Assembly: GCA_965221195.1 (NCBI GenBank)
Contig: OZ244864.1
Span: forward strand, 2,604,001-2,668,000
From: Poriferisodalis sp965221195
GTDB taxonomy: Bacteria; Actinomycetota; Acidimicrobiia; Acidimicrobiales; Poriferisodalaceae
Reading direction: 5' to 3'
Length of the DNA: 64,000 bases
In this document: in pieces, positions 1-8,283 of the stretch
Layout of the letters: each line of letters opens with the position of its first letter
Numbering within the stretch: position 1 is the first letter of the stretch
Notes under the pieces: model-generated
The model's input: the letters and a program-made list of their open reading frames with translations, nothing else
Told to the model about the DNA's origin: nothing
Database searches by the model: none
Made by a program: the position numbers and the translations under genes

Positions 1-81
1 GACTGCCGTTACTGCATCGGTCTCCCCAGACCGCACCCGCGCAGCCTGTGCTGTTGCATCAGTCCCGGTTGCTTCGTTCAT
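1..81 (-). CDS. Amino terminus of a probable amidase-family protein (cut by window edge)
   Basis: The first 27 codons of a minus-strand gene run off the left edge. The ATG at 79-81 is preceded by a good ribosome binding site (GGGGGAAAAC just upstream). The peptide starts MNEATGTDATAQAARVRSGE and continues TDAVTAV, which resembles the amino-terminal helix of amidase-signature enzymes (pattern of an A-rich helix, then R-x-G-E, then an A-rich helix). The catalytic Ser-Ser-Lys region is not in the window, so the family call rests on this short stretch only. It lies downstream of the NTPase gene that ends at 162, on the same strand. Confidence 0.45.
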   Translation of the reverse strand, partial: MNEATGTDATAQAARVRSGETDAVTAV

Positions 82-161
82 GTTTTCCCCCTGTCGCCGT
101 GGGCTTGCTGATCACCGTGCCGACCAGACCTGTCATCTACGGCTCAGTCTCGCGCACAAGC

Positions 162-3100
162 TCAGCCCTGCGGCTTGGTGACGTCAAGCACAACAACGCT
201 GATCCTTCGCCGCAGTTCGTGAGTCAGAGACTCGTCGAGCCTGCGTTCGAGTTCTTCGGGTGTCTGGGGACGGTCGGTGTCGGACGGACGACCGCAATAC
301 CCTTCAATGGTCGGCCCGCACCAGAGCACTAAGTAGATGCCGTAGCCACCGGTCTCGGGATCAATCGTGTATTTCGCAACGAGTTGTCTTTCAATGGCCG
401 TCCACAAGTCTGGGTGGCTGTTCTTCTTGATCTCGACAGGAACGTTGAAACCCCCGTACGAGACGCGGATGTCGGCCCGCCGGCCAGCGGCGTACTGTCC
501 TTCCGGCTGAGCGTCAACACCCTCGGGCAGCTTCGATCGGAACGCGGTCAAGAGTGCATCGCGGCAGGTCTCCTCGTGCCGCGGTTGGGTCGGGCTCTGC
601 GCCCGCTCGTCTTCCCAAAAAGCCCGCCATGGATCGGAGTTGTCGCCTCGGAGGTAATCGCGCATGTCGCGCAAATGTTCGCAAAGCAGTGCATGCAAGT
701 CGGCAACGTTCGCAGGGGGACCATTGTGTAGCAGGTTGAGCACTTTGGTCACGTTCATCGGCTGGTGGGAGGCATCTCGATGCAGGCGCTGTTGTCGGTC
801 TTGCATGAATCGCAGGTTTTCGCGCCAAGCGCTCAAACGGTCGTCTGCGACGAGTGCATCCAACGAGACCCCGGCTTCAGCAGTCGGATGGCTGCCGAGT
901 TCATTGATCCAGTCTGAGACGAGATGGGACATCGTGTCGGACACCCCGATGAACTTGGCCGCGCTGCTCTCCCATTCGCGGGGTGGGAAGCTGCGCCCGA
1001 CGATGCCGATCAGCGCGCACAGCGTTGAGGCGGGTTCGGCACTTAGCAGCCGACCAACGAATCCTCTCCCCCCACGAAATTCCGCTCTTAGGAACTCCGC
1101 AAGGTGCTGCGAACGCTTTTGGTTGGCATCAATGAACTCCTCAAACGCGCTCAGCGCATCACCGCCGCGCATGATGGCATCAAGCGTCAGCCATCGGACC
1201 CGCTGCGAATCGGTCATGCTCGTTGCCTGGAGCTTTGAGGTCACCAGTTCCCCTAGCGGTGCCGAACATGGGTGGCTCGCAACGAGATGCACCAAGCTGT
1301 CCAAGATCGGCAACTGGGCGATCGGCAATCGGACAGACATCGACTTCAACAACCGCAATCGGAAGTCGCGCAAGTCGTCTTCGAGTCCGTCAATTCCCGC
1401 CAGCCAGTTCAGTGTCGAGAGATGGGTGGCACCCTTCTTGAGTTCCGCAACCGCGCATCTGTGGCATACGTCAAGGACAAGCTTCGGGTCGTCGCGCAGC
1501 ATCCCCACGGGCCATCGCGGACGTTCTGTCTGATTCAAGACAGTCGTCGCATAGATCGCCACGGCGCTGCAGCGCAGGTCTTCTGGCAGACACGACGGCT
1601 GAATGATTCCCTCCGTTTCTCGGATCTCTAAACCTGCCAGCACCGGATACGCGAGCCAGTCGAGCTGCGAGTTCGCCGTCAGTTCAGCCGTGCGCTGCGC
1701 AGACGGGACATCGGGCCGAAATAGTGCATCCCGCAACGCACCGATGACAGCGTCGAGTATCTCGGCATCGTCGCCGATCAAATCGGCGATCCGTTCGCGA
1801 GGAGAAGCGTCGTTGCGTACTTCTGGAAGATGCCCGAAGTAGGCAAGCGCCAGCGTGTGCAGGTTCTGCGCCGCGAACGTGTTGGAGCTCAGGTCGTCGA
1901 GTGAGTCGTGCAGATACTCCGACCAGTCCGCCTGCCGTTTTTGCTGTTCGCTTTCATGGTCGGCTCGAATCTCGTCGATCTCATGTCGCTGCCGCCGGTC
2001 GGCCTCTTGTTCGTTGGGCTTAAGCGCCGAAGGTTGGATGTATTCGTCCAGATGCCGAAGCAGCGGCGGGCTGCCTGCCAGCGCTGATGCCAGTTGTTCG
2101 ATCACGCTGTCACGGCTGGCACCGAGCGCATATCTGTGTCGAAGCGGGGCCTCCACGAAAGCACAGGCAGCGTCCCAGTCATCGGTGGCCCGTATGCGAG
2201 CCTGCTGCGCGCACCATTCCACGAAGTTCAGTGCCTGAGAGCGCAGCAGCAGGTCACCAAGGAAGAACCTCTCATCAAGGTTGGTGTCGTCGTTGGCCGA
2301 GCGAACGATCCAGATGCTGATCAGTTTCTGCGAAATCGGTGCGTTCTCCGCGAGCCACTCAAGCAGCCCGGCCTGCGCGCCGACGCTGGTCGAGTGCAGC
2401 CTGCTGTGGATGCCAATCGCAGCGACCCAGCAATAGAGGCGCTCCGGTGCCATCTCGTGCCCGATCTCGCGCACAGCCCGAATGAGCAGTCTCCATGGCA
2501 GTTCATCGGCATATGCGCTGGACAGAATCGGCCACAGACGCTTGGCATCTTCAGCGAAACCGTCGAGCAGATTCGCCAGTTGGTCGGCTGGTGTTGAGTC
2601 GCACAGAACATGCCGCCAGAACATCCAGCCTTCGCCGATGGCAGGCCCGAGATGCATGAGCGATGCATACGACCAGACTTGTCGTGGCGAAATTGCCATC
2701 GGGTACAAGAGGCGCAGCAATGCGCCCCCGATGCGGTCGTCTGGGTCGCTGTGCCTCCTGTAGCCGACAGCTTCAAGGGCTTCAAGCAGCGTTGCTGTCC
2801 GCTCGGATTCGGATGGTTCGATTCTCGCGTAGGCAAACAACGCAGCAAGCCGGACATCGGGTTGAGTTGTCGCACCTAAAGCAAGTTGGCGCACAGATGA
2901 CACGAGGCTCGACAAGTCCGGCAGCCAGTCATCTTGCGCCTCAGACAGTGCTAGAAGCAGTAGCTCCCGCACATGGTCAGGGATCTCGCTGCGTCTGTCG
3001 GCGTCGAGCATCTCACCGATGTGCGAGAGCATGTCCGGCATGCAGAGGCCTCGGAAGCTCCAGCCGGTCGCATGGCGGTAGCGATGCTCTGATGCCTCGA

Positions 3101-4382
3101 ACCAGGTGGTGCCCCACAGATCCTCGGGTCGCGCCTGAGCGGCGAGGCAGTCCAAGAGTTCTAGGCGATCTGCATCCGACCACGCGGAGATGTCTCCATA
3201 CATCGCAATGCCAACAGGATCGGCCTCTGTCAACATGCGCCGCGCAGGTATGTAATGTGTTCCGATCCACGCAGCAAGACCCCTGAGGTCGGTTACAACG
3301 CGTTCGTCGATGCGACTTGTGATCGCGCTGTGGATACGACTCAACGAGACAGTTCTTGCTTCGATGAGGCTGGCGATGTGTCTCGCTGCGAGGTATTCCG
3401 CGATCTGACGATGCTTGGGCACAAGACACTGGTCACCGTTTGGTACGAACAATTTGGTCGCAAGCACTTCTCGCGGTTCAAGATCATGCTGCTGCGTCTC
3501 GGCGGCGAAGCTCGCCAAATGCTCGTAGACGGAAATGAATTCGGCATCGCTGTCAACAGAAGCGAGCGAGTACCCGTCTTTGACGGCCAATAACTGAACA
3601 GCGAAGAGCCGACCGGCTGCATCTAGAATCGGCTCAGGCGGGTGGATAACAGCAGAAGCTGGATGTTCGGGGTTGTGTTCCTGTGCGAGCACTCTGCAAG
3701 CTCTCTCGAAGGCCTCGCGACGGGTTGAGGGCCAGCTGTCGTTCTCGGTGCTCTTGAGGAGTAGCTGCAGCGTCAAGGGGTTGTCGAGCATCGATCCCAA
3801 ACCCAATGACTCTGCTTGAAGAAGAAAGTCGTCGGGGTCTCCAACTGGAATCTGGCTCTTCAAGTTCTGCAGGTATTTGCGAACATCGGATCGATCCAGC
3901 GGTTCAAGTCGAAGCGTCGTGACCTTGCCGTCGGGTGCTACCTCAGTGAGCGGGCGGCGATCAACAGGGCCGAGCCAATCGGCTGCACGGCACGAGATTC
4001 GGAATCTCGGTCGTCCGAGCGCATCCAATCTTGACTGGATCTCATCGAGCGCTGTGGTGGCATCGCGACCGACCGACCGTGTCTCGTCAAGGCCGTCGAT
4101 AAAGAGCACCTTGTTGCGCCACTCAGGATGACTGGCGATGTCGGCCTTTGCGAATAGACGTGCCGAGACCAGCTCAGCGCAATCTCCCAACGTTTTGCAC
4201 TCCTGCTCAAACTCAGCCGTCTTTCCGGCACCGGGTTCACCAAGAAGCACGTAGGCCGACAGATCGCGATATGAACTCAACGATTGAGACTTGACAACGG
4301 CAACGCTGTCACGCGAACCACTGACGCTCTCGTCGGTGACGATCTCATAGCAAGTGCGGGAAATCAGGCCTTGCTCTGCCAT
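162..4382 (-). CDS. Large NACHT/STAND-like NTPase with C-terminal PD-(D/E)XK nuclease-like domain
   Basis: 1406 residues. Near the amino terminus there is a Walker A GEPGAGKT (residues 48-55) and a Walker B VLFIDGLDE (92-100). The paired acidic DGLDE is typical of NACHT-type STAND NTPases. The long middle part (about 300-1250) is Leu/Ala-rich and helical, with no motif I recognise; STAND proteins usually carry a sensor solenoid there. The last 140 residues look like a restriction-endonuclease-like fold: GRRADI with Asp 1304, then VEIKK with Glu 1317 and Lys 1319, then a Q-rich helix QLVAKY and a hydrophobic strand. The start overlaps the end of the AAA/DUF4143 gene by 19 bp, so the two are probably co-transcribed and translationally coupled. 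STAND NTPases fused to nucleases are known anti-phage effectors (Avs family), but there the nuclease is usually amino-terminal. Function here is inferred. Confidence 0.75.
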   Translation of the reverse strand: MAEQGLISRTCYEIVTDESVSGSRDSVAVVKSQSLSSYRDLSAYVLLGEPGAGKTAEFEQECKTLGDCAELVSARLFAKADIASHPEWRNKVLFIDGLDETRSVGRDATTALDEIQSRLDALGRPRFRISCRAADWLGPVDRRPLTEVAPDGKVTTLRLEPLDRSDVRKYLQNLKSQIPVGDPDDFLLQAESLGLGSMLDNPLTLQLLLKSTENDSWPSTRREAFERACRVLAQEHNPEHPASAVIHPPEPILDAAGRLFAVQLLAVKDGYSLASVDSDAEFISVYEHLASFAAETQQHDLEPREVLATKLFVPNGDQCLVPKHRQIAEYLAARHIASLIEARTVSLSRIHSAITSRIDERVVTDLRGLAAWIGTHYIPARRMLTEADPVGIAMYGDISAWSDADRLELLDCLAAQARPEDLWGTTWFEASEHRYRHATGWSFRGLCMPDMLSHIGEMLDADRRSEIPDHVRELLLLALSEAQDDWLPDLSSLVSSVRQLALGATTQPDVRLAALFAYARIEPSESERTATLLEALEAVGYRRHSDPDDRIGGALLRLLYPMAISPRQVWSYASLMHLGPAIGEGWMFWRHVLCDSTPADQLANLLDGFAEDAKRLWPILSSAYADELPWRLLIRAVREIGHEMAPERLYCWVAAIGIHSRLHSTSVGAQAGLLEWLAENAPISQKLISIWIVRSANDDTNLDERFFLGDLLLRSQALNFVEWCAQQARIRATDDWDAACAFVEAPLRHRYALGASRDSVIEQLASALAGSPPLLRHLDEYIQPSALKPNEQEADRRQRHEIDEIRADHESEQQKRQADWSEYLHDSLDDLSSNTFAAQNLHTLALAYFGHLPEVRNDASPRERIADLIGDDAEILDAVIGALRDALFRPDVPSAQRTAELTANSQLDWLAYPVLAGLEIRETEGIIQPSCLPEDLRCSAVAIYATTVLNQTERPRWPVGMLRDDPKLVLDVCHRCAVAELKKGATHLSTLNWLAGIDGLEDDLRDFRLRLLKSMSVRLPIAQLPILDSLVHLVASHPCSAPLGELVTSKLQATSMTDSQRVRWLTLDAIMRGGDALSAFEEFIDANQKRSQHLAEFLRAEFRGGRGFVGRLLSAEPASTLCALIGIVGRSFPPREWESSAAKFIGVSDTMSHLVSDWINELGSHPTAEAGVSLDALVADDRLSAWRENLRFMQDRQQRLHRDASHQPMNVTKVLNLLHNGPPANVADLHALLCEHLRDMRDYLRGDNSDPWRAFWEDERAQSPTQPRHEETCRDALLTAFRSKLPEGVDAQPEGQYAAGRRADIRVSYGGFNVPVEIKKNSHPDLWTAIERQLVAKYTIDPETGGYGIYLVLWCGPTIEGYCGRPSDTDRPQTPEELERRLDESLTHELRRRISVVVLDVTKPQG

Positions 4383-5647
4383 GACTGTTCCAGCCAGTGA
4401 TCGGCGGGCCGCAACAAGAACTCCTCAAGCTGCACATCGGTGTCTGAGACCACGATCGTCGGAGCGGCCGAGAATCTGCGCTCAAAACTCTCGATACTTG
4501 AGCGTCGGGGGCCGCGGCGCCCAGCTTTCACCTCGATCCCAACGAGCCGAGGCCCTTGCTGCAGAACGAAATCGATCTCTTCGTCGCCGTCGCGCCAGTA
4601 ACGGACATCGGTGACCGACGAGGCGGTATTGATCAAGTGTGCGCCGACTGTGCTCTCGACAACCCTTCCCCAGTGGCTTCGGTCTGCACGGGCATCATTG
4701 AAACTGTCGCCGACGACCGCCGACATGAGAGCCATATTGAGGACATTCAGCTTTGGCGAGGAAGAACGCCACAGGATCGGCTTGTTGGCATGCTTGAAAA
4801 GCCCCGTGACCAGACCGGCATCGGACAAGAATTTCAAGTAGCGCGCAAGTGTTGACTCATGACCTGCATCTTCGAGTTGCCCACACATTTTCTTGTACGA
4901 GAGCTCTTGGCCCGAATACAGGCAACCCAGTTCAAACAATTGCCGCAGCAACGCAGGTTTGTCGATGCGGACGAGGTCCAGAATGTCGCGTTCAAGGTGC
5001 GGTTTGATAAGCGCATTCTGGACATAGTCGCGCCAACGCACGAAATTGTTTCGAGAGGAAGCAGCGCCGGGATAGCCGCCGTAGAAGACAAATTCGTCGC
5101 AATCGAATCCGAACGCGTCGCGCATCTCGGTGAACGACCAGTGTGTCGCTCGAATCGACTCAAAACGACCGGCGAGGCTCTCGGTTAGTCCAGACTGCAT
5201 TCGCATCGGCGCCGACCCAAGAATGACAACATGAAGCGGGCAACCTGACGCGCGGTCAGCGTCCCAGAGTCCTTTGACCGCCTCGGACCACTGAGGGATT
5301 TTCTGCACCTCGTCAAGCACGAGCACATGTTTCTTATTGACCCGTCGGGCTTCGGCACTACATTCCCGCCAGACCCTCGCCAGCCAGACAGCGTCTCGCT
5401 GCACTGCCGATGCGGGAGCTTTGGACGCTGCTGGCTGGATCGGCTCAACCGTCGGCTGTTCCGGCAAATCCACTGCTTCGTAGCGAAATGGATACGACAC
5501 TTTTTCTAGGGCCTGACGGACCATCGTGGTCTTGCCGCACTGCCGCGGACCGAAGATCGCGATGATCCGCTCAACCGGTTCGTGCAACCGATCAACCAAC
5601 ACGTTGACCTGTGACCGCTCGTACGGCGACCGTTGGCACTGCTCCAT
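4364..5647 (-). CDS. AAA-family ATPase with DUF4143 C-terminal domain
   Basis: 427 residues. Walker A GPRQCGKTT (33-41) and Walker B HVLVLDEVQ (107-115) define the amino-terminal ATPase. The middle holds the winged-helix-like region of this family. The carboxyl end has the DUF4143 nuclease-like signature: EIDFVL with Asp 359 and IEVKAG with Glu 372 and Lys 374. An insertion rich in Pro/Ala/Gln at about residues 62-85 lies between the ATPase motifs and is unusual. Such proteins are common in bacteria and archaea, and their biochemical role is not settled. The gene sits directly upstream of, and overlaps, the NACHT-nuclease gene. No good ribosome binding site precedes the ATG. A 38-bp palindrome lies about 20 bp upstream. 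Confidence 0.85.
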   Translation of the reverse strand: MEQCQRSPYERSQVNVLVDRLHEPVERIIAIFGPRQCGKTTMVRQALEKVSYPFRYEAVDLPEQPTVEPIQPAASKAPASAVQRDAVWLARVWRECSAEARRVNKKHVLVLDEVQKIPQWSEAVKGLWDADRASGCPLHVVILGSAPMRMQSGLTESLAGRFESIRATHWSFTEMRDAFGFDCDEFVFYGGYPGAASSRNNFVRWRDYVQNALIKPHLERDILDLVRIDKPALLRQLFELGCLYSGQELSYKKMCGQLEDAGHESTLARYLKFLSDAGLVTGLFKHANKPILWRSSSPKLNVLNMALMSAVVGDSFNDARADRSHWGRVVESTVGAHLINTASSVTDVRYWRDGDEEIDFVLQQGPRLVGIEVKAGRRGPRRSSIESFERRFSAAPTIVVSDTDVQLEEFLLRPADHWLEQSWQSKA

Positions 5648-5667
5648 CGCTTCAGACTAGCACGTTG

Positions 5668-5705
5668 TGTTACTGTCCTGCGCAATTTTGCGCAAGATAG
5701 TAACA
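5668..5705. promoter_or_regulatory. 38-bp near-perfect palindrome upstream of the AAA/NACHT operon
   Basis: Arms 5668-5685 and 5688-5705 are 18 bp each with two mismatches and a 2-bp centre. The core is TTGCGCAA on both sides. It lies in the 65-bp gap between vapC and the AAA gene, where a regulator of the AAA/NACHT operon would bind. On the minus strand a possible promoter (TTGCGC, 17 bp, TAACAC) overlaps it. There is no T-run after it, so a terminator for vapC is less likely than an operator. Confidence 0.5.
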
Positions 5706-5712
5706 GTGTGTT

Positions 5713-6114
5713 TTAGGCCGATGGGTTGATGAGTTCGACCTCGCATTCGACTCCCGGGGCGCGGGCGAGGCGTGCATCGCCAGTCAGCAGTGTCGCGCTG
5801 GTGTACTCAGCTAGCGCAACGTAGGAAGCGTCGTAGACCGAGAAATTCTGACGGAGTGCCCAGCAGCGCTCCAGTAGCACGCTGTGTTCAACTCGCAAAA
5901 TCCTCAGCGCAGCAAGGTTCTGGAGTCCGCGCAGGGCACCGGAAGAGGAGATATCTCCCCGACGGCTCATTGAACGCAATGCGTGAGCGACCTCGATGTC
6001 AAGGAGGTGCGGGGCCAACGCTTGCTCGCCCATGATCCGACGTACCAAATCTGGACCCTCGCCGTCGGCACCAACAAGCGCCGAAACGACAACGCTGGCA
6101 TCGACGACGATCAC
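5713..6114 (-). CDS. vapC: VapC-type PIN-domain toxin ribonuclease
   Basis: 133 residues, the usual size of VapC. It begins MIVVDASVVVSALVG, with the first PIN-domain Asp at residue 5. A conserved Glu is in LLDIEVAHAL, and the later acidic residues are in YDASYVALAE and LLTGDARLAR. This fits the Mg-dependent PIN nuclease active site. VapC toxins cleave RNA, often tRNA, but the target cannot be read from sequence. The ATG overlaps the vapB stop codon (ATGA), so the toxin is translated from the same mRNA as its antitoxin. Confidence 0.93.
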   Translation of the reverse strand: MIVVDASVVVSALVGADGEGPDLVRRIMGEQALAPHLLDIEVAHALRSMSRRGDISSSGALRGLQNLAALRILRVEHSVLLERCWALRQNFSVYDASYVALAEYTSATLLTGDARLARAPGVECEVELINPSA

Positions 6115-6353
6115 TCTGCGTCGCGGTGAGCGCGGATGACTTCGACGATGGTGCTCATATCCAACTCGGTATCGCCGTACGCAAGCGTCTCAACGCGCTT
6201 ACGTGCAAGCAGTTCCTCCATGCTCGTCAACTCGGCCTCGCGGCAGACGGCTTCGAGCATGTACTGCTGCAGCGACTGGCCTGCATGAACCGCTCTGCGC
6301 TGGAGCTTCTCGTGGACTTTTTCGGGCACGTTCCGTACTTGGATTGTCGGCAT
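6111..6353 (-). CDS. vapB: VapB/FitA-like ribbon-helix-helix antitoxin
   Basis: 80 residues. The amino end MPTIQVRNVPEKVHEKLQRR is the beta strand plus helix of a FitA/VapB ribbon-helix-helix DNA-binding domain. The acidic, helical carboxyl half would wrap the toxin. It precedes vapC with a 4-bp overlap. There is no Shine-Dalgarno sequence. A -10-like TAAAGT lies at 6360-6365 on the minus strand, which would place the RNA start at or next to the ATG, so a leaderless message is plausible. The pair should repress its own promoter through the palindrome at 6368-6396. Confidence 0.9.
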   Translation of the reverse strand: MPTIQVRNVPEKVHEKLQRRAVHAGQSLQQYMLEAVCREAELTSMEELLARKRVETLAYGDTELDMSTIVEVIRAHRDAE

Positions 6354-6367
6354 AGCGTCACTTTAGC

Positions 6368-6396
6368 GCATGTAGCGCTATTTCAGCGCTACATGC
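6368..6396. promoter_or_regulatory. Perfect inverted repeat, probable VapBC autoregulatory operator
   Basis: Two perfect 12-bp arms, GCATGTAGCGCT (6368-6379) and AGCGCTACATGC (6385-6396), flank a 5-bp centre. The site starts 15 bp upstream of the vapB start and covers the region just upstream of the -10-like TAAAGT, as expected for an operator bound by a ribbon-helix-helix antitoxin. A third AGCGC half-site lies at 6365-6369. Confidence 0.75.
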
Positions 6397-6569
6397 AGAT
6401 TTCGTACTCGAGCACATCGGTACGCAGCGGTCGGCCTGCACTGCGGCGCAGCATGCACTACAACAAGCACAACGCACGGGAACAAAGCACAAGGGCGGAA
6501 AGCGCCGCTCGCCCAAGACGGCGAGGCGCACCTGCGCACATCTGAGCAACCACATTCAAGGAGGCAGCA

Positions 6570-7310
6570 ATGATCGAAAACCATGTCCTGATCGACACTG
6601 GCGAGGGTGAAATGAGCACTTTCGTGACCCATCCCGAGCCCAGCGAGCGCCGACCAGGCCCGTTCCCGACGGTGATGTTCTTGATGGACGCGCCCGGCAA
6701 GCGCGAGGAACTGCACGACATGGCCCGGCGCATCTCCAGCGTCGGGTACTACGTGCTGCTGCCGAATCTCTACTACCGCGATGTTCCCGGCTTTATCGTG
6801 CAGCGTGACGACCCAGCCAGCCGCCAGTTCATGTACCGGCTGATGACGAACCTTTCCAATTCGATGGTGTCGCGTGATGCCGCTGCGCTGCTGCGCTGCG
6901 CCGAGGCTGACCCGGCGGCCAGCACCGAACGGGTTGGTGTTACCGGCTACTGCATGACCGGCCCAATGGCGATCTGGCTCGCAGCCGACTATCCCGACCA
7001 GATCACGGCCGCAGCGTCAATCCACGGAGTGCGGCTGGCAGTTGACGCCGACGACTCGCCACACCTGCGAGCACCAGATATCTGTGGCGAAGTGCTGGTG
7101 ATGTCCGCCGAGCACGACGATTACGTTGACCGGGCGCACTACGACCGCTTGTGCAATGCCTTCGCAGATGCCGACACCAACGCGCAGACCTACTGGGTGG
7201 AGGGCACTCATCACGGCTTCGTGTTTCCCGAGCGAGAGGTGTACGACAAGGCCGCTTCGGAACACCACTGGGAGCTGCTGTTGGACATGTTCGCCCGTCG
7301 GCTGCATTGA
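6570..7310 (+). CDS. Dienelactone-hydrolase-family alpha/beta hydrolase
   Basis: 246 residues, normal for the family. The nucleophile elbow is GYCMTG, with Cys as nucleophile as in dienelactone hydrolases. SAEHDDYV holds the acid and THHGFVF the catalytic His. A strong ribosome binding site (AAGGAGG, 8 bp before the ATG) fixes the start. It is a cytoplasmic hydrolase, and the true substrate (lactone or ester) is unknown. The stop codon is inside a 14-bp tandem array. The gene is divergent from vapBC and followed by a SCO6745-family gene. Confidence 0.9.
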   Translation: MIENHVLIDTGEGEMSTFVTHPEPSERRPGPFPTVMFLMDAPGKREELHDMARRISSVGYYVLLPNLYYRDVPGFIVQRDDPASRQFMYRLMTNLSNSMVSRDAAALLRCAEADPAASTERVGVTGYCMTGPMAIWLAADYPDQITAAASIHGVRLAVDADDSPHLRAPDICGEVLVMSAEHDDYVDRAHYDRLCNAFADADTNAQTYWVEGTHHGFVFPEREVYDKAASEHHWELLLDMFARRLH

Positions 7311-7368
7311 TCCGGCTGCGTTAATCCGGCAGCGCTGATCCGGCTGCATTGATCCGACAGGGCTGAGC
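7299..7368. repeat. 14-bp tandem array (5 units) across the hydrolase stop codon
   Basis: Five 14-bp units: CGGCTGCATTGATC, CGGCTGCGTTAATC, CGGCAGCGCTGATC, CGGCTGCATTGATC and CGACAGGGCTGAGC. The first unit holds the last codons and the TGA stop of the hydrolase gene, so the array looks like a repeated copy of the gene end. Confidence 0.9.
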
Positions 7369-7425
7369 GGTTCCAGCGGCGGAGCACCTCGGCATGTCTG
7401 CTGCTTCGGTGCAACACTGTCACTC

Positions 7426-8160
7426 ATGGAAACACGAGAACTTGTCCAAACAGTATGTCCGCCCATCGGCTCGCTGGGTGCGAGCTTCTATTTCGATCCG
7501 GCCACCTTGGCCCGAGGCAAGGAAGCGGGGCTTGACGGCTTCCGCCTGTACTTCCTAGGTCGAGGTGGTGTGCTCGGCGATGTTGAGGCCGCCGTCGTTC
7601 ACAGCGCGTTCGGCTACTTCAACCCAGATCTCGTCGCCAAGATCTGGAACTCAGCCAAAGACATCATGGCACCGCGCGATGCCGGTCGGTTCTACATGGA
7701 ATGTGCCGGTGCTTTTGGGTTGGCCAAGCTCGGCGGGGTCGAAGGGCTAGAAGCATTCAACACTGCAGCAGAAACGGTGATTGCTGCAGGACTGGCCGAT
7801 CCGTCGGCTCAGACGCTCTTCGCCGCAATCGCGTCGGAACCACGCAGTGACGAGACAGCAGCAAGGGCGTACCAGAACATCACCGTGCTGCGAGAGCTGC
7901 GCGGCAGTTTGCACTTGGTCGCTCTTGTGGCATCAGGGCTGAACACCGAAATGGCCCACCGGGTGCGCCGCCCCGATGATGTGGAGATGTTCGGCTGGAG
8001 CAACGACGTTGACGTCACCGACGAACATCGTGCGAAATGGGAAGCCGCCGAGAAACTCACCGACGATCTCGTCTTTGGGATCTACGGTGTGCTCAATGCC
8101 GACGAAGCTCAGGCATTGGCCGACGGCGTTGCCGCCATCGAAACTGCTCTCGCCAACTAG
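7426..8160 (+). CDS. SCO6745-family protein of unknown function
   Basis: 244 residues. The amino region PIGSLGASFYFDP, GLDGFRLYFLGRGGVLG and VVHSAFGYFNP follows the pattern of the actinobacterial SCO6745/SalK-like family: an alpha-helical protein with a conserved PxGxxxxxxYF start and a G-x-R-x-x-x-LG turn. No catalytic residues are established. There is no signal peptide or membrane segment. It lies 115 bp downstream of the dienelactone-hydrolase gene and could be co-transcribed with it. Confidence 0.7.
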   Translation: METRELVQTVCPPIGSLGASFYFDPATLARGKEAGLDGFRLYFLGRGGVLGDVEAAVVHSAFGYFNPDLVAKIWNSAKDIMAPRDAGRFYMECAGAFGLAKLGGVEGLEAFNTAAETVIAAGLADPSAQTLFAAIASEPRSDETAARAYQNITVLRELRGSLHLVALVASGLNTEMAHRVRRPDDVEMFGWSNDVDVTDEHRAKWEAAEKLTDDLVFGIYGVLNADEAQALADGVAAIETALAN

Positions 8161-8283
8161 AACCCGTGCGGCTTAGCCGTTCGGCATCACAGTTCCTTCG
8201 TCTCTGCTACACCCGCTTGTCTCGCTTGCGCGCTCCATTGGGGTCTGCGTTGCATTGCCTGCGCTGGCGAACAGTTGTCAGTG

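Noticed and set aside
2663..3286. 207-codon plus-strand open frame inside the NACHT gene
   Set aside because: Arg/Ser/Cys-rich sequence typical of an antisense frame in high-GC DNA; no domain or ribosome binding site.
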